From Micromonospora sp. WMMD882 (GTDB lineage Bacteria; Actinomycetota; Actinomycetes; Mycobacteriales; Micromonosporaceae), in the NCBI RefSeq assembly GCF_027497255.1, contig NZ_CP114903.1, positions 4,340,001-4,404,000 of the forward strand: a stretch of DNA of 64,000 bases, given 5' to 3'. The notes under the pieces are model-generated. The model saw nothing but the letters and a program-made list of their open reading frames with translations. It was not told the DNA's origin and made no database searches. Both the position numbers and the translations under genes were made by a program. Position 1 is the stretch's first letter; each line of letters starts with the position of its first letter. This document shows, one piece after another, positions 1 through 11,181 of this stretch.

Positions 1-1046
1 GGGTCCCCGACGACTGGGTCTCCGGCCTCTACCAGGCGGTGTTCACCTCCGCCGACGGCTGGCACGCCTACACCCCGTTCGTGGTACGCGACGACCGGCG
101 GGCCGCCGCGCTCTGCGTGGTGCTGCCGTTCACCACGTACCAGGCGTACAACCAGTGGCCGATGGACGGGGTGGCCGGAAAGAGCCTCTACTACGGGTAC
201 CGGGCCGGTGGGCTGGACTACCCGCGACGGTCCCTGACCGTGTCCTTCGACCGCCCGTACGCGAACGAGGGCCGACCCAAGCACCTCGACCGGGAACACG
301 ACCTGATCCGCTGGGCGGAACGGAACTCGTTCGACGTCACGTACGCGACCAGCGAGGACCTGCACCTCGGCCGGCTCGACCCGACCCGGCACCGGGGGAT
401 CGTGTTCGGCGGCCACGACGAGTACTGGTCCGCGCCGATGCGGCAGGCCGCCGAGCGTGCGGTGACCGTCGGCGCCAGTCTGGCGTTCCTCGCCGCGAAC
501 AGCGTCTACTGGCACGCCCGGCTGGCCCCGGCGGCGGACGGTCGCCCCGCCCGGCTGCTCACCTGCTGCAAGACCTCACCCGACCCGTGGGCGGACCACG
601 CCGGCCCCACCACGTACTGGCGCAGCGTCGCCCCGGACGGCAGCCGCGCCGAGCAGGGCCTGCTCGGCGTGCAGTACAACGGCATTTTGCCCGACCCGCA
701 GCCGCTGGTGGTCCGCTCGGCCGACCACTGGTTCTGGGCCGGCGCAGGCGTCACCGACGGTGACCGGATCCCCGGCCTGGTCGGCGGGGAGGCGGACGGC
801 CGCTCCGCCGGCTACCCGAAACCGGCGGCGGTCAGCGGGGCGACGCTGAGCGCGTCGCCGTACCAGACCCGCTACCGGCAGCGCCGTACGCAGCACACCC
901 ACCTGTACGAGACGCCGCAGGGCGGGGTGGTCTTCGCCGCCGGGACGTTGCACTGGACGATGGCCCTGGACCGCCCCGGCCACCGGGACGAACGCGTCGA
1001 ACGGGCCACCGCCAACCTGCTGACCCGGATGGCCCGCCCCCGCTGA
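1..1046 (+). CDS. N,N-dimethylformamidase large-subunit-like protein (5' truncated by window)
   Basis: The frame is open back to base 3, and the first in-frame GTG (39) lies inside conserved-looking sequence, so the true start is upstream of the window. About 347 residues are visible. They resemble the C-terminal domain of the large (beta) subunit of N,N-dimethylformamidase-like proteins: an early VRDD followed by LPFTTYQAYN, then GGHDEYWS near visible residue 135 and FLAANSVYW shortly after. In the characterised enzyme this subunit helps hydrolyse dimethylformamide, but most actinobacterial relatives have no proven substrate. The stop at 1044-1046 is followed by only 50 bases before the convergent purD. 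Family assignment is from motif memory; the substrate is unknown. Confidence 0.6.
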   Translation, partial: VPDDWVSGLYQAVFTSADGWHAYTPFVVRDDRRAAALCVVLPFTTYQAYNQWPMDGVAGKSLYYGYRAGGLDYPRRSLTVSFDRPYANEGRPKHLDREHDLIRWAERNSFDVTYATSEDLHLGRLDPTRHRGIVFGGHDEYWSAPMRQAAERAVTVGASLAFLAANSVYWHARLAPAADGRPARLLTCCKTSPDPWADHAGPTTYWRSVAPDGSRAEQGLLGVQYNGILPDPQPLVVRSADHWFWAGAGVTDGDRIPGLVGGEADGRSAGYPKPAAVSGATLSASPYQTRYRQRRTQHTHLYETPQGGVVFAAGTLHWTMALDRPGHRDERVERATANLLTRMARPR

Positions 1047-1096
1047 CCGCCCCGGCCACCACCGGCCGCCGTGGCACGCCGGGCGCCGGGCAGTGG

Positions 1097-2344
1097 TCAG
1101 GCCGGCAAGCGGATCTCGCCGCGTACCGCCGCCCCGGCGATGTCCCGCCGGTGCTGTGAGCCGGCCAGCTCCACCCCGCCCACCAGCGCGTACGCGGCGT
1201 CGCGGGCGGCGGCCAGGCTCGGGCCGGCGGCCGTGGCGCAGAGCACCCGCCCACCGGCGGAGCGCAGCGTGCCGTCCTCGGCCCGGCGGGTGCCGGCATG
1301 GATGATCCCCGGCCGCTCCGCCCCGGTGATCACGTCGCCGGTACGCGGACTGCCCGGGTAGTTGCCGGCGGCCACCACCACGGTCACCGCCGCGCCGTCC
1401 TGCCAGCGCAACGCCGGGTGCCCGGCCAGCGTGCCGGTGGCCGCCGCGTGCAGCAGCCCGCCGAGCGGCGACTCCAGCAGGGCCAGCACGACCTGGGTCT
1501 CCGGGTCGCCGAACCGGGCGTTGAACTCGATCACCCGGGGGCCGGCGGCGGTGATGGCCAGCCCGACGTAGAGCAGACCGGCGAACGGCGTGCCCCGCCG
1601 GCGCATCTCGGCGAGCGTCGGTCGCACCACGTCGGCCATCACCTCGTCGACCAGGCCGGACGGGGCCCAGGGCAGCGGCGCGTACGCCCCCATGCCGCCG
1701 GTGTTCGGGCCGGTGTCACCGTCGCCGATCCGCTTGAAGTCCTGGGCCGGCAGCAGCGGCACCGCCGCTTCGCCGTCGGTGACCACGAACAGCGACACCT
1801 CGGGGCCGGCGAGGTACTCCTCGACGACCACCCGTCCGCACTCGGCGGCGTGGGCCAGCGCGGCGGCCCGGTCGTCGGTGACCACGACGCCCTTGCCGGC
1901 GGCCAGCCCGTCGTTCTTCACCACGTACGGCGGCCCGAACTCGTCGAGCGCCTTCGCCGTCTCCGTCTCGTCCACACAGGTGTACGCGCGGGCGGTGGGC
2001 ACTCCGGCGGCGGTCATCACGTCCTTGGCGAACGTCTTGGAGCCTTCCAGCCGGGCGGCCTCGGCGGACGGCCCGAAGCAGGCGACGCCCTTGGCGCGTA
2101 CCGCGTCGGCGACCCCGGCGACCAGCGGCGCCTCCGGCCCGATCACCACCAGGTCGACGGCCTCCTCGACGGCCAGCCGGGTGACCGCGGCGGCGTCCGT
2201 CGGGTCGACCGCCCGCAGCTCCGCCACGCCCGCGATGCCCGGGTTACCCGGCGCCGCCAGCACCGCGGTCACGCCCGGATCCCGCGCCAACCCCAGGGCC
2301 AGCGCATGCTCGCGCCCCCCGCCACCCACCACAAGTACCCGCAC
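1097..2344 (-). CDS. purD: Phosphoribosylamine--glycine ligase (GAR synthetase)
   Basis: This 415-residue ATP-grasp enzyme joins glycine to 5-phosphoribosylamine, the second step of purine synthesis in the cytoplasm. It starts with the typical RVLVVGGGGREHAL nucleotide-fold motif. It carries the ATP-grasp segments VVKNDGLAAGKGVVV (about residues 140-155) and FNARFGDPETQ (about 275-285). Length matches the family. The start is a GTG with no ribosome-binding site; a TAGGAT hexamer ends eight bases before it, so a leaderless transcript is likely. purA lies just upstream on the same strand, separated by about 100 bases holding a repeat element, so the two purine genes may be co-expressed or read from separate promoters. 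Confidence 0.96.
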   Translation of the reverse strand: MRVLVVGGGGREHALALGLARDPGVTAVLAAPGNPGIAGVAELRAVDPTDAAAVTRLAVEEAVDLVVIGPEAPLVAGVADAVRAKGVACFGPSAEAARLEGSKTFAKDVMTAAGVPTARAYTCVDETETAKALDEFGPPYVVKNDGLAAGKGVVVTDDRAAALAHAAECGRVVVEEYLAGPEVSLFVVTDGEAAVPLLPAQDFKRIGDGDTGPNTGGMGAYAPLPWAPSGLVDEVMADVVRPTLAEMRRRGTPFAGLLYVGLAITAAGPRVIEFNARFGDPETQVVLALLESPLGGLLHAAATGTLAGHPALRWQDGAAVTVVVAAGNYPGSPRTGDVITGAERPGIIHAGTRRAEDGTLRSAGGRVLCATAAGPSLAAARDAAYALVGGVELAGSQHRRDIAGAAVRGEIRLPA

Positions 2345-2352
2345 GTCGGAGC

Positions 2353-2358
2353 ATCCTA
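2353..2358 (-). promoter_or_regulatory. Candidate -10 hexamer for leaderless purD
   Basis: On the minus strand the bases read TAGGAT, followed by eight bases and then the GTG of purD. No Shine-Dalgarno sequence is present. The spacing would place the transcription start at or next to the start codon. No convincing -35 box is visible. Confidence 0.45.
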
Positions 2359-2377
2359 CCCACCCCCTCCCCCACCC

Positions 2378-2400
2378 CGTTGATCGAGAAGTTTCCGTCC
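2378..2400. repeat. Dispersed intergenic element, copy between purA and purD
   Basis: The core CCGTTGATCGAGAAGTTT is flanked by a C-rich tract on its left (2359-2377) and a G-rich tract on its right (2431-2461). The same arrangement with a related core, CGGTGATCAAGAGATTT, occurs at 21856-21918 downstream of clpB. Both sit just past the stop codon of a minus-strand gene. Function is unknown; a terminator-like or REP-like role is a guess. Confidence 0.45.
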
Positions 2401-2446
2401 CAGATCCCGGGTCACCAGCGGGCGGGAAGGTCGGGGGTGGGAGGGG

Positions 2447-4874
<2,428 letters not shown>

Positions 4875-4978
4875 CCGTGCCGGGTCCGGGCGTCCGGCTG
4901 CGGCTACCGCCCGGTTCGGCACCGGATGGGCGACTTTCAGGGCCTATCCTCGGCGGAGGTATGGGGGGAGGAACCGTG

Positions 4979-6580
4979 GTGCACGACGACGCCGACCGGG
5001 TCCGTCTGCCGGATCAGCAGGTGGGACCGCTGACCGAACGGGACATCGAGCCGCTCTGGACACCGGACCAGTTCCCGGCCGACGCCGGCCCGGCGTGGCA
5101 GCCGTCGGTCGGGCTCCAGTGGGCGCCTCCACCGCCCCCACCGCCCCCGCCGCCGCCGGAACCGGACGGGAACGTCCAGCGGGCGGGCGGGGCACGCGGG
5201 TCGATGGAGTCGCCGTGGGCGTACCCGCCGCAACGACCGTCCGGTCCGACGACCGACCGGCACCCTCGTCGGGTGACGACCGAGGAACAGGCTCGTCACC
5301 TGACGACCGAGGACCAGCCGTCCGGCCCGGCGGTGGATCCGCCGTCACCCGCCCCGCCGGTGGCGCCCCGGCAGCAGCCGGCGCACGACACCGGGCAGGG
5401 CTGGTACTCCCCGCCGCCACCGGTCGACCCGGACCCCGCCGACGGGCAGCGGCATCCTGCCGGCTGGGCGCCGCTGCCGCCGGACCCGGTCGCGGCACGG
5501 GTCACGGCCCCGGTCTCGGACCCGTTCGCGGCACAGGTCACGGCCCCGGTCTCGGCACAGGTCACGGACCCGTTCGCGGTGGAGTCCGCGCCCCGGGTCT
5601 TCCCGCTGTCCTCGGCCGGCTACTCGGACCCGCTGTGGTCGGACGGCGCGACACCGACCGCCGAGGACTTCGCCCGGCGACGGCAGGCCCGCCCGGTCGA
5701 CCCGGTGGCCACCATGGGCGTACGGGCGGTGGTGAACCGGTCGACCCTGGGGCTGGTGAAGCTGCCGCCGGGCCGGCACGAGCAGGAGGTCAAGCAGGAC
5801 GTCGAGATGGTCCGGCGTAACTTCGGCGGCCTGCGTCAGGTGACCGTGGTCAACCCGAAGGGCGGGGCGGGCAAGACGGTGGCCATCCTGCTGCTCGCGA
5901 TGACCTTCGGGCAGAAGCGCGGCGGGTACGTGCTGGCCTGGGACAACAACGAGACCCAGGGCACCCTCGGCATGCGGGCCCAACAGGACTTCCACTCCCG
6001 TACCGTGCGGGACATGCTGCGGGACCTGGGCCAGTTCCAGGGCCCGCACGGGCGGGTCGGCGACCTGTCGCAGTACGTCCGTTCCCAGGGTGAGGGCATG
6101 TTCGACGTGCTGGCCTCGGACGAGTCGGCGACCGGCGGCGAGATGCTCACCGCCTCCGCGTTCGCCGAGATCCGGGACGTGGTCAGCCGGTTCTACAAGC
6201 TGATCTTCGTGGACACCGGTAACAACGTCCGGGCGCAGAACTGGCAGGCGGCGATGGACGCCACCGACCAGCTCGTGGTCACCATGTCGGCGCGTAACGA
6301 CTCGGCCGAGACCGCCGCCCGGATGCTCGACCACCTGGAACAGAGCGGGCGGCAGCGGCTGGTCCGGCAGGCGGTGACGGTGGTGTCGATGCCACCGTCC
6401 CGCAAGGAGATCGACCTGCCGGCGATCCAGGAGCACTTCGCCGCCCGGACCCGGGCGGTGCTGCTCGCGCCGTACGAGCGGCTGATCGACACCGGGGAGC
6501 CGATCCGGTACGGGCAGCTCTCCTCCGCCACCCGGGACGCCTGGCTGAAGATCGCGGCGGCGGTCGCCGAGGGCCTCTGA
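4979..6580 (+). CDS. MinD/ParA-like ATPase with long proline-rich N-terminus
   Basis: With the GTG at 4979 the product has 533 residues. The first 280 or so are proline-rich and disordered, including a run of eleven prolines near residue 43. A deviant Walker A motif KGGAGKT lies at residues 294-300, followed by LAWDNNETQGTLG (switch region) and LIFVDTGNN (Walker B-like). This architecture is shared by EspI-type and other actinobacterial ParA-like proteins that act at membranes. No ParB, ESX or pilus gene is nearby. Start choice: AGGGGGGAGGAACC precedes GTG codons at 4976 and 4979; an ATG at 4961 lies only two bases after a GGAGG. Partner and cargo are unknown. Confidence 0.7.
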   Translation: MHDDADRVRLPDQQVGPLTERDIEPLWTPDQFPADAGPAWQPSVGLQWAPPPPPPPPPPPEPDGNVQRAGGARGSMESPWAYPPQRPSGPTTDRHPRRVTTEEQARHLTTEDQPSGPAVDPPSPAPPVAPRQQPAHDTGQGWYSPPPPVDPDPADGQRHPAGWAPLPPDPVAARVTAPVSDPFAAQVTAPVSAQVTDPFAVESAPRVFPLSSAGYSDPLWSDGATPTAEDFARRRQARPVDPVATMGVRAVVNRSTLGLVKLPPGRHEQEVKQDVEMVRRNFGGLRQVTVVNPKGGAGKTVAILLLAMTFGQKRGGYVLAWDNNETQGTLGMRAQQDFHSRTVRDMLRDLGQFQGPHGRVGDLSQYVRSQGEGMFDVLASDESATGGEMLTASAFAEIRDVVSRFYKLIFVDTGNNVRAQNWQAAMDATDQLVVTMSARNDSAETAARMLDHLEQSGRQRLVRQAVTVVSMPPSRKEIDLPAIQEHFAARTRAVLLAPYERLIDTGEPIRYGQLSSATRDAWLKIAAAVAEGL

Positions 6581-6624
6581 CCCGGGCCACCTGACCGCCC
6601 CGCCGCAGGCCCGGGCCGCCGGCC

Positions 6625-6670
6625 GGAAGGGACCCCTCCGCCGCCCGGGGCAGCGGAGCGGGCCCCTTCC
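6625..6670. terminator. Bidirectional hairpin between convergent genes
   Basis: GGAAGGG...CTCCGC pairs with GCGGAG...CCCCTTCC around an 11-base loop. It sits between the ends of the ParA-like gene and the DUF3151 gene. The outer arm resembles the hairpin at 49679-49724. Confidence 0.65.
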
Positions 6671-6678
6671 GCGGCGCG

Positions 6679-7107
6679 TCAGTTGCTGGCGAGCGCGTCC
6701 CCGGCGGCGGGGTCACAGTCGCGGAGGAACTGGGCGCAGCGGGCCGCCTCGTCGGCCTCACCGATCTCTCCGGCGGCCTTCGAGAGCACGTGCAGGCACC
6801 GCAGGAAACCCCGGTTGGGTCGGTGCGACCACGGCACCGGGCCGTGCCCCCGCCACCCGCTGCGACGGAGCTGGTCCAGGCCACGGTGGTAACCGGTCCG
6901 CGCGTAGGCGTACGCGGCGATCACCTGGCCCTGAGCGAGCGCCCGGGTGGCCAGCGCGGCCCACGCCGCGCTGAAGGTCGGGAAACCGGCGGCCACCTCG
7001 GCGTACGCCTCGTCGGTGTCGGTTTCGAGCGCGGCGGCCAGCGCGGCCTCGGCCTCGTCGTGGACGGGCAGCATGGTCGCCGGCGGCTCTGGCAAGAGGT
7101 TCTGCAT
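6679..7107 (-). CDS. DUF3151 family protein
   Basis: The 142-residue acidic soluble protein matches the actinobacterial DUF3151 family: an opening NLLPEPPATMLP, the helix-rich core AEVAAGFPTFSAAWAALA, and YAYARTGYHRGLDQLRRSGWRG near the middle. Function is unknown. The frame remains open upstream, but the ATG at 7107 has a GAGG site about seven bases before it and begins at the family start. It is convergent with the ParA-like gene and divergent from the LOG-domain gene 125 bases away. Confidence 0.85.
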   Translation of the reverse strand: MQNLLPEPPATMLPVHDEAEAALAAALETDTDEAYAEVAAGFPTFSAAWAALATRALAQGQVIAAYAYARTGYHRGLDQLRRSGWRGHGPVPWSHRPNRGFLRCLHVLSKAAGEIGEADEAARCAQFLRDCDPAAGDALASN

Positions 7108-7220
7108 CGCCTCATTCAACCCCGCTTCGCTCGGCGGCCCGCGAGGGGCCCCGGTAACCGGCACGGCTGGGTGGACCAGGCTCCCGCCGACCGCCGGTTT
7201 GACCGGTTGACGGCGGTGGG

Positions 7221-7226
7221 CAGGAT
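7221..7226 (+). promoter_or_regulatory. Candidate -10 hexamer for the LOG-domain gene
   Basis: CAGGAT followed by six bases and the ATG at 7233, with no ribosome-binding site. The same CAGGAT-N6-start arrangement recurs at 10146 (minus) and 58545 (plus). Confidence 0.3.
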
Positions 7227-7232
7227 GTCCTG

Positions 7233-8450
7233 ATGCCGAGCCCTCCTCCAGCGGACGTCGTCGAGCCGCACACCGCCCCCGACGAGATCGAGACCCGGGC
7301 CGCCTTCGACCGGCGGCTGACCACCGGCAGTCTGGCCGGGTGGACCGTGCAGGGCCTCCGGCTCGACCTGCCGCCCGTACCCGATCTGAGCGCCGTGGAC
7401 GTGGCGGGCGCCCTCTTCGTCGGCTGCCGGTTCGCCTCCCGCGAGGTCGGGGCGGATCTGGTCCGGCGCGGGGCGAACGTGGTGCCGCCGTTCTCCGGGC
7501 TGCCCTACCCGACCCAGCCGTCGCACCTCTACCGCCCGGACGACCTGGCAGACGGGTTCGCCGAAGGCGGCTTCGCCGGCATGTACGACACCCGGGTGTA
7601 CGAGCACTTCCGGGCACACGGCGGCGCGTTGCCGGACGTCCGGGAGGCGCTCGGTCAGCGGCTGCACGACCACGGCGTGGACAACGCCCTGGGTGACGCG
7701 ACCCGGGCGTGGCTGGCCACACACGGGCCGCAGTCCGTGGTGGGCGTGATGGGCGGGCACGCCGTGCGGCGCGGCAGCGTGCCGTACCGGATGGCGGCCA
7801 CGCTGGGCTGGGAGTTGGCCCGCGCCGACCGGTTGGTGGTCACCGGGGGCGGGCCGGGGGTGATGGAGGCGGCGAACCTGGGCGCGTACCTCGCCTCCCA
7901 CCCGTTGGCGGCGCTGGCCACGGCGATCGACATGCTGGCCACCGCGCCCGACTTCACCGACCACGACCGGTACACCGCCGTCGCGCTGGAGGTCCGGCAG
8001 CGGTACGCGCCGAAGCCCGGCCTGCCGGGCGCGCCCGGTGAGTTGTCCAGCCTCGACTGGGCCCGGACCGGTGGGTTGTCCATCCCGACCTGGTTGTACG
8101 GGCACGAGCCGGCGAACCTGTTCGCCGGGCGGATCGCGAAGTACTTCTCGAACGCCATCCGGGAGGACACCATCCTGCGGCTGTCCCGGGGCGGGATCGT
8201 CTTCGCGCCGGGTCGGGCCGGCACCGTGCAGGAGGTGTTCCAGGCGGCGACGAAGACCTACTACGGCACGGACGGGGCCAGCGGCGCGTACGTCTTCCTG
8301 GACCGCGAGTACTGGACGCGGGAGCTGCCGGTCGAGGCGCTGCTGCGCCCGTTGCTGGCCGGCTCGCCGTTCGGTGACCTGTCCGGCACCGTGCACCTCA
8401 CCGACGACGTCGCCGAGGCGGCCCGCGCCCTGATCGGCCGCGCGGGCTGA
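7233..8450 (+). CDS. LOG-family (Rossmann) nucleotide-binding protein
   Basis: The 405-residue product has a LOG/lysine-decarboxylase-like domain in its C-terminal two thirds. Visible motifs are VGVMGGHAV, VVTGGGPGVMEAAN (about residues 203-216) and APGRAGTVQEVF (about 326-337). The last corresponds to the PGGxGTxxE signature, but the second glycine is arginine here. Classic LOG enzymes release cytokinin bases from nucleoside monophosphates and are about 190 residues; this longer type is closer in size to PpnN nucleosidases. Substrate is not known. The start has no ribosome-binding site and is preceded by a CAGGAT hexamer. Confidence 0.75.
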   Translation: MPSPPPADVVEPHTAPDEIETRAAFDRRLTTGSLAGWTVQGLRLDLPPVPDLSAVDVAGALFVGCRFASREVGADLVRRGANVVPPFSGLPYPTQPSHLYRPDDLADGFAEGGFAGMYDTRVYEHFRAHGGALPDVREALGQRLHDHGVDNALGDATRAWLATHGPQSVVGVMGGHAVRRGSVPYRMAATLGWELARADRLVVTGGGPGVMEAANLGAYLASHPLAALATAIDMLATAPDFTDHDRYTAVALEVRQRYAPKPGLPGAPGELSSLDWARTGGLSIPTWLYGHEPANLFAGRIAKYFSNAIREDTILRLSRGGIVFAPGRAGTVQEVFQAATKTYYGTDGASGAYVFLDREYWTRELPVEALLRPLLAGSPFGDLSGTVHLTDDVAEAARALIGRAG

Positions 8451-8512
8451 ACCGGCGGAGCGGGCCGGATCGACGGCGGGGGTCGGCTGAACCGGCGGGC
8501 CGGGAGACGGGA

Positions 8513-8540
8513 GGAGCCCCCGGCGTGGGCCGGGGGCTCC
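8513..8540. terminator. Hairpin terminator between the LOG gene and fba
   Basis: GGAGCCCCCGG pairs perfectly with CCGGGGGCTCC around a six-base loop. It lies between two convergent genes and can serve both. Confidence 0.75.
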
Positions 8541-8553
8541 TGACTCGTCCGGG

Positions 8554-9579
<1,026 letters not shown>

Positions 9580-9767
9580 GGGAAAAGCTCCTTAACTACC
9601 GCTCTCGGCCGTGCTGGCCGCTGTCTTCCATGGCTGCGCCGGACCGCGCTGTCCTCCGCGGGCAGTATCCCGTAACCGGGTCGGGCGGGCACACCCGACC
9701 CAGGGACGGGCCCACCGCGCGGACGCCCCGGTGACGCCCGGACACCGGCCGGAGGGGCACGCCGGCC

Positions 9768-10139
9768 CTAGCGGTCCCGGACGGCGATGCTGATCAACCA
9801 GGTCACCACCGCCACCACGAGCGCGCCCCAGAACGCCGGCCAGAAACCCTCCACCCGGAACGGCAGGTCGAGGTGCCGGGCGATCCAGTCCGTCAGCAGG
9901 AACAGCAGCGCGTTCACGACCAGCGCGAACAGACCCAGGGTCAGCAGGTAGAAGACACAGCCCACCACCTGGATGACCGGTTTGAGGACCGCGTTGACCA
10001 CGCCGAAGATCAGCGCCACCGCGAGCAGGGTCAACACGGTGCCGGTTCCGGACCGGCCGCCCACGTCGACCCCGGGCACGACCAGGGTGGCGACCCAGAG
10101 CGCGACCGCGCTGGTCACCAACCGGATCAGGAAGCCCAC
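9768..10139 (-). CDS. Small phage-holin-type membrane protein
   Basis: The 123-residue product has four hydrophobic segments (about 4-22, 33-52, 58-80, 97-118) and the family sequence GVVNAVLKPVIQVVGC. This matches the chromosomal 'phage holin family' (PF04020-like) membrane proteins, which are not phage genes despite the name. Function is unknown. The GTG at 10139 directly follows GGGAGG, which is too close for a normal ribosome-binding site; a CAGGAT hexamer six bases before the start suggests a leaderless message instead. It is divergent from the next small gene. Confidence 0.75.
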   Translation of the reverse strand: MGFLIRLVTSAVALWVATLVVPGVDVGGRSGTGTVLTLLAVALIFGVVNAVLKPVIQVVGCVFYLLTLGLFALVVNALLFLLTDWIARHLDLPFRVEGFWPAFWGALVVAVVTWLISIAVRDR

Positions 10140-10145
10140 CCTCCC

Positions 10146-10151
10146 ATCCTG
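10146..10151 (-). promoter_or_regulatory. Candidate -10 hexamer for the holin-type gene
   Basis: CAGGAT on the minus strand, six bases before the GTG at 10139. Confidence 0.25.
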
Positions 10152-10301
10152 GCACCGGCCCCCGGTCCGGGGTGGCCGATCGGCGGGACTCGGCCGACCC
10201 GTCGCCCCGGTCGGTTTCGGGTCACCTCCCGGTGGGCACGAGTCACAGCCCGTACGGTGTGGAGAAGCGCCAGCATCCTGCCGTGACACGAAGGAGGGAC
10301 G

Positions 10302-10514
10302 ATGGGCCAGCCCGACGAGGAGTTCACCCCCAGCGACCATCTCGCCCCGGACGAGCGGGATCCGGAGGCGCCCCCGGCCGACGCCGTCGAACAGGCGACG
10401 GTGGTCGGTCCGGTCGACGGCGACACCGAACCGCGCCGGGGCCTGGAGGTCGCCGACTGGGACGCGGTGGAGCAGTCCCGGGTGGTCGCGGCGGACGAGG
10501 ACGACTACCGCTGA
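10302..10514 (+). CDS. Small acidic protein of unknown function
   Basis: The 70-residue product is strongly acidic and Pro-rich, with HLAPDERDPEAPPADAVEQ in the first half and ADWDAVEQSRVV plus a DEDDYR C-terminus in the second. It resembles short acidic hypothetical proteins seen across actinomycetes that share the 'ADAxEQ ... DEDDYR' pattern. The ATG has a strong AAGGAGGG site six bases upstream, which supports real translation. No domain or partner is recognised. A gene-free stretch of 667 bases follows. Confidence 0.7.
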   Translation: MGQPDEEFTPSDHLAPDERDPEAPPADAVEQATVVGPVDGDTEPRRGLEVADWDAVEQSRVVAADEDDYR

Positions 10515-11181
10515 ACCGGGCCGCACCCCCGGCCGGCGGTGGGAAGCCGGCGGTCGGGAAGCCGGTCGCTACCCGCGCGCCAGCCCTCACCCCGTCACTC
10601 TGAGAAAGGGCCGCCCCTACCACCGCACCGTCACGTTTCGTCACCACTTTCGACCGTGTCATGGTCCGATCTCGCCACCTTCCGCCAACCGCGACGAGCT
10701 CACCAGGGATTTCTCTACCTGACCCTGCCCGCCCACACCATCCCACCAAAGCCTTTGCTCTGCCCCCACGGGCGCACCAGTCACACCTCGTGCCTGGCGC
10801 GTGAACGGGTGCAGAGCAAAGGATCGAAAACGGAGAGCAGAGACCAGTCGTTCGATTACTTTCCGCGTTCGGGGGTGAGTGTCGTGAACGGGCCGGTTCA
10901 GGAGGAGCAGCCGGGGCGGCCATCACGGGAGGGGCAGCAGGGGTGGTCATGCTGCGACGAGCACAACCGCGTGCCGCAGCAGCGCGGTCAGCCGTGAGTC
11001 GGCGAACGCCTCGTACGTCACTGAGCCTCCCCGGGTGCCGTCCTGTTGACGGGTACGACCCCGGAGAACGTTGCGTCTCCGCGCCGCCGGGTACCGGGTG
11101 CGAAACGGGCACCTAGACTACGAGGTGCCATCGCCGGCGGCGGAGGATCGCCGCCCCCTGGCCGACATCGGAGGTCACCTC
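10515..11181. other. Gene-free stretch with dyad element
   Basis: No convincing gene lies here. The base composition is visibly less G+C-rich than the flanking genes. It holds the inverted-repeat element at 10752-10822 and, just after it, a weaker repeat (ATCGAA near 10823 with TTCGAT near 10851). A possible 40-residue ORF (10875-10997, GTG start, with CC in its centre) has no clear ribosome-binding site and was not called. The ribosome-binding site GGAGGT of the DedA gene is at 11171-11176. Confidence 0.6.
10752..10822. repeat. Dyad element, copy 1 (short form)
   Basis: CCTTTGCTCTGC (10752-10763) is perfectly complementary to GCAGAGCAAAGG (10811-10822). With one mismatch the arms extend to 16 bases. 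Further in, GCGCACCAG faces CTGGCGC. The same two-part arms occur at 46269-46395. Both copies lie in long gene-free stretches. Origin and role are unknown. Confidence 0.8.

Noticed and set aside
9768..10139. Prophage remnant because of the 'holin' family name
   Set aside because: The family is chromosomal in actinomycetes and no other phage gene is nearby.
10539..10997. 152-codon frame in the gene-free stretch
   Set aside because: It runs through the dyad element, has no site and a mixed composition; the similar sequence at 46206-46518 appears in other frames.
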